Shown piece after piece: positions 56,834-64,000 of a stretch of 64,000 nucleotides of DNA. Under the pieces are notes generated by a model. That model saw only the letters and a list, made by a program, of their open reading frames with translations. It was not told the DNA's origin and did no database searches. The position numbers and the translations under genes are program-made. Every line of letters begins with the position of its first letter. Position 1 is the first letter of the stretch. Location of the stretch: NCBI RefSeq assembly GCF_042648405.1, contig NZ_JBHRXV010000001.1:186001-250000 (forward strand), given 5' to 3'. This stretch comes from Sphingoaurantiacus capsulatus (GTDB lineage Bacteria; Pseudomonadota; Alphaproteobacteria; Sphingomonadales; Sphingomonadaceae).

Positions 56834-57834
56834 GTGCGGCGCATCCTCTGCCGGTAGCGGGCCGGCGAAATGCCCACCCGGCGCCGGAAAAGCTGGCGGA
56901 AGAAGGCGGGATCGGCATAGCCCACCTCGGCGGCGATCGTGTCGACGGGCGCGTCGCCGCTTTCGAGCAGCTGCTTCGCCTCCTCGACCCGCAGGGTCTG
57001 CACATAGTCGAGCGGGGTGTAGCCGGTCGCCAGCTTGAAGCGGCGCTTGAAGGTACGTTCGGGCAGTCCCGACTGGGCGACCATCGCCGCGACAGGATTC
57101 TCGACCTCATAGTGAAGCGCCGCCCACGCCTGGCAGGCATGGATCGTCGCGTCCTGGTGCGCCCGCGGCTGCGTCATCGCGGCGAAGGGCAGTTGCCCGT
57201 CGCTGCGGTCACCGATCAGGAAGATGCGCCCCACCCGCACCGCCTCCTCCGCGCCGCAAAAGCGGCCGATCAGGTAGAGCGCCAGGTCCTGCCATGACGA
57301 CGCCCCGCCGGTGGTGATGAGCCGCCCGTCGAGTCCGCTGTCGCAGAGGATGCGGTCGGCGCGGTAGCGGACCTGCGGGTAGCGGTCGCGGAACAGCGCC
57401 GCCGCGCTCCAGTGCGAGGCGGCGTCTCGCCCGTCGAGCAGCCCGGCCTCCGCCAGCACCAGCGAGCCGCTGCAGGTCGAGGCGATAAGCGCGGCGCCGT
57501 CGACACGGCGCTTCAGCCACTCGATCTCCGGCGCCCAGCGCGTCGCGGGATCACCGGTCAGCGGCAGTTCGACATCGGCGACGATGATGACGTCGGCGGG
57601 CGGTGCGTCGGCCAGCGCATGGTCGGGCAAAATCGGCAGACCGACGCCACTGCGAAACGCCTCTCCGCTGCGCGCCACGATCAGCGGCCGGAAGCGCCGC
57701 CCGCCCGATGGCTGGCCGGTCAGCGCCGTCCACAGATGCCCCGCCGCGCCGAGCACCTCGAACAACCCATGGATGGCGAGCGGCGCGGAATCGGGCAACG
57801 CGAGGATGGCAACGGTGACGGGCGCATCGGACAT
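56830..57834 (-). CDS. GlxA-type regulator (DJ-1/PfpI + AraC HTH)
   Basis: 334 residues. N-terminal DJ-1/PfpI domain with nucleophile elbow ALIASTCSGSLVLAEAGLLDG (Cys position kept) and C-terminal AraC double HTH (VAAMVAQSGLPERTFKRRFKLATGYTPLDYVQTLRVEEAKQLL, IAAEVGYADPAFFRQLFRRRVGISPARYR). GlxA-like regulators respond to small metabolites and control catabolic or redox genes. Divergent from the SRPBCC gene. Confidence 0.92.
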   Translation of the reverse strand: MSDAPVTVAILALPDSAPLAIHGLFEVLGAAGHLWTALTGQPSGGRRFRPLIVARSGEAFRSGVGLPILPDHALADAPPADVIIVADVELPLTGDPATRWAPEIEWLKRRVDGAALIASTCSGSLVLAEAGLLDGRDAASHWSAAALFRDRYPQVRYRADRILCDSGLDGRLITTGGASSWQDLALYLIGRFCGAEEAVRVGRIFLIGDRSDGQLPFAAMTQPRAHQDATIHACQAWAALHYEVENPVAAMVAQSGLPERTFKRRFKLATGYTPLDYVQTLRVEEAKQLLESGDAPVDTIAAEVGYADPAFFRQLFRRRVGISPARYRQRMRRT

Positions 57835-57908
57835 GCAGGCGGAGTGGCACGAATGCCTCGTTTCTGTCCAGAACCGCTCTTACGAAGACCGGGCGAAGGC
57901 AGCAGTTT

Positions 57909-57930
57909 CTACATCGTCAACAGATTGTAG
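57909..57930. promoter_or_regulatory. Inverted repeat before the SRPBCC gene
   Basis: CTACA (57909-57913) and TGTAG (57926-57930), 12 nt apart, 14 nt before the ATG. Candidate site for the neighbouring regulator (AraC proteins more often use direct repeats) or an unknown repressor. Confidence 0.4.
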
Positions 57931-57943
57931 AAGGACCTGCCCC

Positions 57944-58393
57944 ATGCCCGCGACCGCCGGAATCGTCGAGATCGCCAAACCCTATGCCGCCACCCCCGCA
58001 CAGGTCTTCGCGGCCTGGGCGTCGCCGCAGGCGATGCTTATCTGGAGCGCACCGCCGCCCGGCTGGACGATGGCCTGCACGGCCTTCCGGCTTGAGATCG
58101 GCCATGCCGACGAATGGCGCTTCGGCCCCGAGGGCGAGGCCCCGTACGTCAACATCAACCGCTATGTCGCGATCGAGCCCGACCGCCGCCTCGCCTATAC
58201 GACGACGCTGTCGCACGAAGGGCAGCTGGATTTCGCCGGCAGCGTCTGCGTGACCTTCGAGGCGACCGAGAGCGGCTGCCATCTCACCCTGATCGAGGCG
58301 GGCATCTACCTCGACGCCGACGACCGCGACGGTCACGAAGCCGGCTGGCAATCGATGCTCGACGCGCTTGCCGACTATCTGGCGAAGGGCTGA
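57944..58393 (+). CDS. SRPBCC/AHSA1-family protein
   Basis: 149 residues from ATG 57944 behind AAGGA. VEIAKPYAATPAQVFAAWASPQAMLIWSAPP is the AHSA1 start, with a DFAGSVCVTFEATESGCHLTLIEAG strand and the C-terminal helix GWQSMLDALADYLAKG. These START-like folds bind hydrophobic ligands or activate Hsp90; ligand unknown. Together with the divergent GlxA-like gene it may form a sensor-target pair. Confidence 0.88.
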   Translation: MPATAGIVEIAKPYAATPAQVFAAWASPQAMLIWSAPPPGWTMACTAFRLEIGHADEWRFGPEGEAPYVNINRYVAIEPDRRLAYTTTLSHEGQLDFAGSVCVTFEATESGCHLTLIEAGIYLDADDRDGHEAGWQSMLDALADYLAKG

Positions 58394-58414
58394 GACGGGC
58401 GCGGCGGCGGCGCG

Positions 58415-58681
58415 CTAGTTCACCGCGTTATTGGCGCTGTGGACGAAGGCGTCGTCGCTGCTTTGCTGGACGCGCAGCGACGCGATCTCGAGGCTGCGTT
58501 CCAGCTCGTCGACGCTGGTGACCGTGCTGGCGATGGTGGTGCCGAGCACCGCGGCGACCGCCTCCAGCACCGCATCGACCGGCGTGCCGCGCGCGATGTG
58601 GGTGCGCACCACCTCGACGAGATCGGCGCTCAGTTCGTCGACCTGCCGTTCGAAGGTGGCTTCCGTCGATGCCTTGCTCAT
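58415..58681 (-). CDS. 88-residue helical protein, unknown
   Basis: MSKASTEATFERQVDELSAD then LVEVVRTHIARGTPVDAVLE and AVAAVLGTTIASTVTSVDEL. Mostly helical, with no membrane segment. The ATG overlaps the GNAT stop (ATGA), so translationally coupled. Alphaproteobacteria have many such small proteins; not recognised. Confidence 0.65.
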   Translation of the reverse strand: MSKASTEATFERQVDELSADLVEVVRTHIARGTPVDAVLEAVAAVLGTTIASTVTSVDELERSLEIASLRVQQSSDDAFVHSANNAVN

Positions 58682-59208
58682 CGCACTACTCCTGCTTGTT
58701 CATTGGCGATGCCCTTAACCATATAGAGCGCGCCGTCGCCATAGCTGGCGAGCTTCTGCGTGATCGCCGGATCGTCGGTGACCGGTTCGAAGCCGAAGCC
58801 CTGCCAGAAGGCGCGCGTACCATTGACCGACACCAGCGCGATGCGTTCCGCGCCCCACGCACGCGCGCTCTCCACCAGCCGCTCGACGATCGGCCGCGCA
58901 TGCCCCTGTCCACGTACGTCGGGATGCAGCGCGAGATCGTGCAGGTACAGCGTCTCGGTCGTGTCGGGCACGCCGCCGAGGCGGCTGTTGAGCGGCGGGA
59001 TTTTGCCGTGCGGCCACGGATAGGCGATCAGATAGCCCTTCACCACGTCGCCATCGGCGAGCACGAAGCCCCCTTGCGAAAACAGCGCCAGTCGCTCCTC
59101 GAAACAGGCGCGATCCTCGAAATGATCGGGAAAGGCGGCGGCGGCGACCGGCACGACGCCGGAAATGTCCGCGGCCGTCATCGCCCGCCAGTTGAAGTCA
59201 GCTATCAT
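58678..59208 (-). CDS. GNAT-family N-acetyltransferase
   Basis: 176 residues from ATG 59208 (an ATG at 59232 is possible). Typical GNAT elements: MTAADISGVVPVAAAAFPDHFEDRACFEERL (helices 1-2), TLYLHDLALHPDVRGQGHARPIVERLVESARAWGAERIALVSVNGTRAFWQGFGFEPV with acetyl-CoA motif RGQGHA. Acceptor unknown. Coupled to the small helical protein downstream. Confidence 0.88.
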   Translation of the reverse strand: MIADFNWRAMTAADISGVVPVAAAAFPDHFEDRACFEERLALFSQGGFVLADGDVVKGYLIAYPWPHGKIPPLNSRLGGVPDTTETLYLHDLALHPDVRGQGHARPIVERLVESARAWGAERIALVSVNGTRAFWQGFGFEPVTDDPAITQKLASYGDGALYMVKGIANEQAGVVR

Positions 59209-59298
59209 CGGCTCCGCATACGCCGGACCCATCGCGGATTCTACGGCGTTGACCGCAGGTCAAAGCGCGCCAAGGTAGCGCGCAGAGGTGTAGATTCG

Positions 59299-60405
59299 TT
59301 GCAGCAGCCCGCCGATCATCTGAAGCAGACCATCTACGTCGAACTGGTCCGTGGCCTGTTCACGACGCTGACGCCGTCGGCGGTGATGTCGCTGGTGTTC
59401 CTGCTGTGCGTTGCGCTGGTGGCGTCGCAGGGCGGCAGCACGCTGGCGACCGGCGTCGGTATCGCCGGCATCGTCGCGAGCGTGGCGCGGCTGGCGACGA
59501 TCGCGGCGTTCCGGGGCGAGACTTTCTCACCGGCGCTGACCGCACCGCGCGCCCGCACGCTCGAACACCGCTTCATGGCGGCGTACCTGTCCTTTGCCCT
59601 GTGCCTCGGCGCCTATGGCGGCGTGCTGTTCGCCGGCCCGGGCGCGGACATCCACATGCTGACCGCCTGCCTGCTCGTCGGCTATTGCGCGGGCGTCGCC
59701 GCCGGCATCGGCCTGCGCCCCGGCATCGCCATCCCGAGCATGATCATCGCGATGGCCCCGGCGATCATCGTGGCGGCGCTGAGCGGTGCGCCGCTCTATA
59801 TCGGCATGGCGGCGATCACCGGCGCGCTGCTCGCCGCCGGCTGTCGCAGCGTTCTCGAGCGCCATCGCCTGACCATCGCGGAGATCGGCAAGCGCATCAC
59901 CTTCGAATCGCTCGCCCGGCGCGACGAGCTGACCGAGCTGCCCAACCGCCTGGCGCTGCGCGAGGCGTTCGAGGGCGATTTCGCCGGCCCGGCGAAGGGT
60001 GAGCTGATCGCCGTCCACTATCTCGATCTCGACGGCTTCAAGCCGGTCAACGACCGCTTCGGCCATCCGGTCGGCGACGCGCTGCTGGTGGCGGTGAGCG
60101 AGCGGATCCGCGAGGCGCTGCTGCCCGGCGACATCGCGGCGCGGCTGGGCGGCGACGAGTTCGTCATCCTGCAGCGGGGCTTACGCCACGCCGACGAAAC
60201 CGAGATGACCGTCCAGCGCCTGCTGCAGGCGCTCCACAGGCCGTTCCCGCTCGGCGGACGCGACATCCGTATCTCGGCCTGCATCGGCACGGTCACCACC
60301 GCCGACACCTCGCGCGACCTCGAATATCTGCTCGAACGCGCCGACACCGCCCTCTACGCCGCCAAACGCCGCGGCGCCGGCCGCGCCGAGCGCGCCGCAG
60401 CATAG
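59299..60405 (+). CDS. Second membrane diguanylate cyclase (GGDEF)
   Basis: About 368 residues from TTG 59299 (AGAGG 10 nt before); earlier in-frame ATGs overlap the opposite GNAT gene and look unnatural. Five or six membrane helices (VMSLVFLLCVALVASQGGST, LSFALCLGAYGGVLFAGPGA and others), then GGDEF: ARRDELTELPNRLALREAF, VHYLDLDGFKPVNDRFGHPVGDALLV and RLGGDEFVILQRGL (GGDEF, active type). No EAL. Makes cyclic di-GMP. Differs from the copy at 18337 in its sensor part. Confidence 0.88.
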   Translation: MQQPADHLKQTIYVELVRGLFTTLTPSAVMSLVFLLCVALVASQGGSTLATGVGIAGIVASVARLATIAAFRGETFSPALTAPRARTLEHRFMAAYLSFALCLGAYGGVLFAGPGADIHMLTACLLVGYCAGVAAGIGLRPGIAIPSMIIAMAPAIIVAALSGAPLYIGMAAITGALLAAGCRSVLERHRLTIAEIGKRITFESLARRDELTELPNRLALREAFEGDFAGPAKGELIAVHYLDLDGFKPVNDRFGHPVGDALLVAVSERIREALLPGDIAARLGGDEFVILQRGLRHADETEMTVQRLLQALHRPFPLGGRDIRISACIGTVTTADTSRDLEYLLERADTALYAAKRRGAGRAERAAA

Positions 60406-60408
60406 GGT

Positions 60409-60693
60409 TTACGCCAGAACCGCGACCAGCCCCTGCCAGATGACGGCGACGAGCGACACGGCGACACCGCCGATCGCCAGCCCGCCGATCCAGCGGGCGA
60501 GGCCATCGTTCGCGACGGGTCGCCGGGCAAGGCGCAGCAGCCAGAGATTGGCAGCGATGGCGGCGAGGGTCGCAATGCCGGTGCCGGCGCGGGCCGGCAT
60601 CGTCGTCTCGAACACGCTGCCGAACGCGTAGAGGGCGAAGAAATGCGCCGCCCAGACGAGCAGTCCGCCGAGCGCCAGCAGCCAGGTGCGCAT
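60409..60693 (-). CDS. Small membrane protein next to cytochrome oxidase
   Basis: 94 residues from ATG 60693, which overlaps the CtaDE stop by one base. Three membrane helices: MRTWLLALGGLLVWAAHFFA, IATLAAIAANLWLLRLA and WIGGLAIGGVAVSLVAVIWQ. By position it may be an assembly or subunit IV-like part of the oxidase; not recognised. Confidence 0.75.
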   Translation of the reverse strand: MRTWLLALGGLLVWAAHFFALYAFGSVFETTMPARAGTGIATLAAIAANLWLLRLARRPVANDGLARWIGGLAIGGVAVSLVAVIWQGLVAVLA

Positions 60694-63230
60694 CAGCCGA
60701 CGCCCGGAAACAGGCGGGTGACCAGCGCGCCGATGAACCCTTGCGCGCCGGTGTAGGCGATGAACAGCGCGGTCAGGTCGAAGCTGTTGTTGGCCGGACG
60801 GGTGACGAGGCCGCGGCTGTTCCGGGCGGCGACGTAGAGCGCCATCATCGCGCCGATCGAAACGAGGATGCCCTGCAAGGCGATCAGCGCGTAGACGGTC
60901 GCGCCCTGCCCGCTGATTTCGGGGCGCAGCCCTGCGCCGCGCCAGCTGTGCCAGTCGGCCCAGAAGGCGACGGCCTGCACGGCGGCGGCGAGCACCAGCA
61001 AGGTCGGCGCCGGCCACAAGGCTGCCTTCGGATGCGCGAGGTGGTGGCGCGCAACCCACGCCAGCGCACTGCCGATCGCGGCGCCGCCCGCCACGGGCGC
61101 CAGCCATGAAGCGTCCGGCGGCGCGATCCAGAAGGAGGGGTTGATGCCGTAGAGGTAGAGATAGCTGAACAGCGCCATCACGAAGATCATGCCGATGACG
61201 ATCAGCAGGATGACCATCGCCCACCAGCCGTGGGTGTGCGCGCCGGTCGCATAGGTCGGTACGCGGATGCCGGCGCCGATATCGGCGTCGTCGACCTCGA
61301 TGGGCCGGTCGGTTTCCCACAGCCAGCGCAGCATCGCGGCGAGGCCGAGGACGCCGCTGACAATGCTCGCGGTGTAGGCCTGCACGGTCAGCAGCAGGAA
61401 GAAGCCCGCGGTGCCGACCGCCGCCCAGACGTGCCACATCGACGGGCCGGGCATGATCTGCAGATACTGCGGCTCGGCACGTAAGGGGCTGGTGACGATG
61501 GTCTCGCGGCGGCCGGTGACGGAGCCGGGGAGGAAGTAGCGGCCTTCCTCGACATCCTCGGCGAGCTTGGGGTCGTCCCACAGCGGCTCGCGGCTTGTCA
61601 CGACCGGGATGCTGCGTGTCGAATAGAGGCCGGTCGGCAGCCATTCGAGCGTGCCGGCGCCGTAGATGTTGCCGGCATTGTCCTCATTGGCGAAGCGGAA
61701 GCGGCGGGCGACGTCGACGACGAACAGCAGCACGCCGGCGGCGAAGACGAAGGCGCCCACCGTCGACATCAGATTGGTGATCTCAAGATCGCGGCCCGGC
61801 AGGAAAGTATAGACCCGCCGCGGCATGCCCATCAGCCCGGTCAGGTGCATCGGCAGGAACGCCAGATGCATGCCGACGAACATCAGCCCGAACACCCATC
61901 GCCCGACGCGCTCCGACAGCGCGTTCCGGCTCATCGACGGCGTCCAGTAGTAGAAGACCGCGAACAGCGGGAACACCATGCCGCCGATCAGCACATAATG
62001 GAGGTGCGCGACGATGAAATAGGTGTCGTGCGCCTGCCAGTCGAACGGCACCAGCGCCAGCATCACCCCGGTCAGCCCGCCGATCACGAAGATGATGATG
62101 CCGCCGACGAAGAACAAAGTCGGGGCGTTGAGCTGCGGCCGCCCGGCGGCGAGCGTTGCGATCCAGGAGAACACCTGGATGCCCGCCGGCACGCTCACCG
62201 CCATGCTCGCCGCCGAGAAGAAGCCGGCGGAAATGGTGGGTATGCCGACGGTGAACATATGGTGCGCCCAGACGCCGAAGCTGAGGAAGCCCGTCGCGAG
62301 CAGCGCCAGCACGATCAGCCGGTAGCCGACCAGCCGCGTTTTCGCGAGCGTCGCCACCATCATCGAGACGAGGCCGGCAGCGGGCAGGAAGATGATGTAG
62401 ACTTCCGGGTGGCCGAAGAACCAGAACAGATGCTGCCACAGCACCGGATCGCCGCCGCGCGTCGGGTCGAAGAAGGGCCAGTTGAGCGCGCGTTCGAGCT
62501 CGAGCAGCAAGGTGGCGAGGATCACCGCGGGAAAGCCGATGATGATCATCACCGCGAACACCAGCATCGCCCAGGCGAAGATCGGCATCTTGTCGAGCGT
62601 CATGTTCGGCGCGCGGGTGCGCAGCACGCCGACGATGATCTCGATGGCGCCGGCGATGGCGGAAATCTCGATGAAGCCGATGCCCAAGAGCCAGAAGTCG
62701 GCATTGATGCCGGGCGAGAAAGCCGTGCTGGTCAGCGGCGGATACATGAACCAGCCGCCATCGGGCGCGAGGCCGACGAACAGCGAGGCGAAGAAACAGA
62801 GTCCACCGATCAGATAGGCCCAGAACGCATAGGCGGAGAGGCGCGGGAACGGCAGGTCGCGCGCCGCCAGCATCTGCGGCAGCAGCAGCACCCCCAGTGC
62901 CTCGACCATCGGCACCGCGAACAGGAACATCATCACCGTGCCGTGCATGGTGAAGAACTGGTTGTAGGTCTCCGGTGGCAGCACGCCGTTCAGCGGCAAC
63001 GCCAACTGCACCCGCATGAACAGCGCGAGGCTGCCGGCGAGCAGGAAGAACAGGAACGCCGCGGCGACGTAGTAGAGGCCGACATAGTTGTTGTTGACGA
63101 CGGTGAGGTACTGCCAGCCCTTGGGCGCGCACCAGATGCGCTCCAGCTCCTCCTTCTCGCCCGTCGGCCGCGGACCCTTCGTCGGGAAACGGTCGTAGAG
63201 CTTGGGGTCGAAGCCGGTCTCCGAGGTCAC
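60693..63230 (-). CDS. ctaD: Cytochrome c oxidase, fused subunits I and III
   Basis: 845 residues. Residues 1 to about 540 are subunit I: MHGTVMMFLFAVPMVEALGV, WQHLFWFFGHPEVYIIFLP with the His-Tyr cross-link site and proton-path Glu of HPEVY, GVWAHHMFTVGIP, and HDTYFIVAHLHYVLIGG (haem and CuB His). After a linker the last 240 or so residues are subunit III-like (YATGAHTHGWWAMVILLIVIGMIFVMALFSYLYLYGI). Such ctaDE fusions occur in some bacterial caa3-type oxidases. Overlaps subunit II upstream by 4 nt. Confidence 0.93.
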   Translation of the reverse strand: MTSETGFDPKLYDRFPTKGPRPTGEKEELERIWCAPKGWQYLTVVNNNYVGLYYVAAAFLFFLLAGSLALFMRVQLALPLNGVLPPETYNQFFTMHGTVMMFLFAVPMVEALGVLLLPQMLAARDLPFPRLSAYAFWAYLIGGLCFFASLFVGLAPDGGWFMYPPLTSTAFSPGINADFWLLGIGFIEISAIAGAIEIIVGVLRTRAPNMTLDKMPIFAWAMLVFAVMIIIGFPAVILATLLLELERALNWPFFDPTRGGDPVLWQHLFWFFGHPEVYIIFLPAAGLVSMMVATLAKTRLVGYRLIVLALLATGFLSFGVWAHHMFTVGIPTISAGFFSAASMAVSVPAGIQVFSWIATLAAGRPQLNAPTLFFVGGIIIFVIGGLTGVMLALVPFDWQAHDTYFIVAHLHYVLIGGMVFPLFAVFYYWTPSMSRNALSERVGRWVFGLMFVGMHLAFLPMHLTGLMGMPRRVYTFLPGRDLEITNLMSTVGAFVFAAGVLLFVVDVARRFRFANEDNAGNIYGAGTLEWLPTGLYSTRSIPVVTSREPLWDDPKLAEDVEEGRYFLPGSVTGRRETIVTSPLRAEPQYLQIMPGPSMWHVWAAVGTAGFFLLLTVQAYTASIVSGVLGLAAMLRWLWETDRPIEVDDADIGAGIRVPTYATGAHTHGWWAMVILLIVIGMIFVMALFSYLYLYGINPSFWIAPPDASWLAPVAGGAAIGSALAWVARHHLAHPKAALWPAPTLLVLAAAVQAVAFWADWHSWRGAGLRPEISGQGATVYALIALQGILVSIGAMMALYVAARNSRGLVTRPANNSFDLTALFIAYTGAQGFIGALVTRLFPGVG

Positions 63231-64000
63231 TTGGGCGAGCCCATGTGATCGGCGAGAAGTTGCAGCTCGGCGCCGCTCAGCACCTTGTAGGGCGGCATGC
63301 GGTTGCCGGGCTTCAGCGCCTGCGAATCCGCGATCCAGCCGATCATCGTGCCGCGATTGTTGGGCAGGATGCCGGCGCCGAGCGTCCGCCGCGTCGCGAC
63401 ATGGGTGAGATCGGGCCCGGCGAGGCCGTTGGCGGGGGTGCCGGCGATGCGATGGCAGGCGGCGCAGCCGGCACGCTCGAACAGTTCGGTGCCCGCCGCA
63501 CCGCGCGCCGGCGGCATCCGCCGCATCGCTTCCCAGCGCGCGAAATCGGCGGGGTCATGCGCGACGACGGTGAAGCCCATCAGCGCGTGAGGCCCGCCGC
63601 AATATTCGGCGCATTGCCCACCATAGACGCCCGCCCTGTCAGCCTGCAGGCGCAGCCGATTGAGGCGGCCGGGGATCATGTCGAGCTTGCCCGACAGGCG
63701 CGGCACCCAGAAGCTGTGGATGACGTCCGCCGAGCGCAACTCGATCTCGACGGGGCGGCCGACGGGGATGTGAAGCTCGTTGGCGTCGTGCAGCCAGACC
63801 TGGCCGCCGGCATCCTTGTAGGCGACGCGCCACCACCACATCTCACCGCTGATCTCGACACGGAAAGGTTCACCGTCAGCAGGCTTCGACAGCTTCGAGG
63901 TGAGCGTCAGCCCCCAGACCAGCAGCGCGGTCAGCACCACCACCGGGAAGATGAAACCGAGCGCGACGATCGCCTTGTTCTCGCCGAGGCGTTTCCTCGT
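63227..64000 (-). CDS. ctaC: Cytochrome c oxidase subunit II with cytochrome c domain (partial)
   Basis: The frame is open at the right edge (TRKRLGENKAIVALGFIFPV and on), so the N-terminus lies outside. CuA site: DVIHSFWVPRLSGKLDM, then AGVYGGQCAEYCGGPHALMGF with both Cys, His and Met. A C-terminal cytochrome c domain follows: ELFERAGCAACHRIAGTPANGL (CxxCH) and the axial Met in NRMPPYKVLS. This caa3-type layout matches the fused CtaDE. The protein is membrane-bound with the haem domain outside. Ends with an ATGA overlap. Confidence 0.93.
   Translation of the reverse strand, partial: TRKRLGENKAIVALGFIFPVVVLTALLVWGLTLTSKLSKPADGEPFRVEISGEMWWWRVAYKDAGGQVWLHDANELHIPVGRPVEIELRSADVIHSFWVPRLSGKLDMIPGRLNRLRLQADRAGVYGGQCAEYCGGPHALMGFTVVAHDPADFARWEAMRRMPPARGAAGTELFERAGCAACHRIAGTPANGLAGPDLTHVATRRTLGAGILPNNRGTMIGWIADSQALKPGNRMPPYKVLSGAELQLLADHMGSPK

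Noticed and set aside
61845..63248. 467-residue plus-strand frame opposite the oxidase gene
   Set aside because: Highly charged, His/Gln/Arg-rich text typical of the antisense of a membrane protein gene at high GC; no motifs.

Overview
The window reads as one ordinary chromosomal stretch of a high-GC alphaproteobacterium, most likely a sphingomonad (Sphingomonas or a close relative). This rests on gene content and style: PEP-CTERM proteins, an HppD-VOC pair, a fused CtaD-CtaE oxidase subunit, LytS/LytTR signalling, many beta-lactamase-fold serine hydrolases, frequent 1-4 nt gene overlaps and dozens of short palindromic intergenic repeats. No rRNA, tRNA, CRISPR, phage or transposase gene was seen. 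One undetermined base (2531) lies inside a repeat, so this is probably a draft assembly.

Layout. 1-8.4 kb: end of a serine hydrolase, an ABM-fold protein, a haloalkane dehalogenase, a secreted protein, an ion channel, an ECF sigma/anti-sigma/GMC oxidoreductase operon, a LytTR membrane regulator and a TraB-like secreted protein. 8.4-11 kb: a PspC-domain gene behind a sigma-54-type promoter, then a LytTR/LytS two-component pair. 11.1-15.7 kb: a yybP-ykoY (Mn2+) riboswitch, a 269-bp MITE-like element and the UPF0016/GDT1 gene it should control, then MarR, TrhO, GST and an rsgA operon with two very small genes. 15.9-21.5 kb: a PEP-CTERM protein, a serine hydrolase, a diguanylate cyclase and a three-gene operon of unknown envelope proteins. 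21.6-28.6 kb: hppD-VOC, secreted proteins, a broken AraC/SDR divergent pair between direct repeats, a deacetylase and a second PEP-CTERM gene. 28.6-34.7 kb: DoxX, serine hydrolase, EamA, VOC, flagellin, methyltransferase and a DUF2975/HTH pair. 34.9-39.7 kb: an 18.7-copy 27-bp tandem array fused to the end of a third PEP-CTERM gene, a DUF885 peptidase, a second PspC gene and a repeat island. 39.7-44.7 kb: sulfatase, formylglycine-generating enzyme, TetR and a second sulfatase. 46.1-49.8 kb: a TIR-TM-TPR / unknown / TPR-SLOG-like cassette. 49.7-60.4 kb: assorted regulators and enzymes, including a matrixin-like protease with a coiled-coil lipoprotein, an Hsp70-like protein and a second GGDEF protein. 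60.4-64 kb: part of a cytochrome c oxidase operon running off the window.

The strongest candidates for something new are: (1) the TIR + SLOG-like operon, which repeats the Thoeris logic of signal maker and signal sensor with a different architecture; (2) the tandem array, which would give the PEP-CTERM mRNA a 3' tail of about 19 identical GCAA-capped hairpins; (3) the identical 14-nt palindrome at identical spacing before sigma-54 boxes of two PEP-CTERM genes; and (4) a mobile-element-like palindrome sitting between a manganese riboswitch and its gene. All are read by eye; none has been tested by alignment or folding software.
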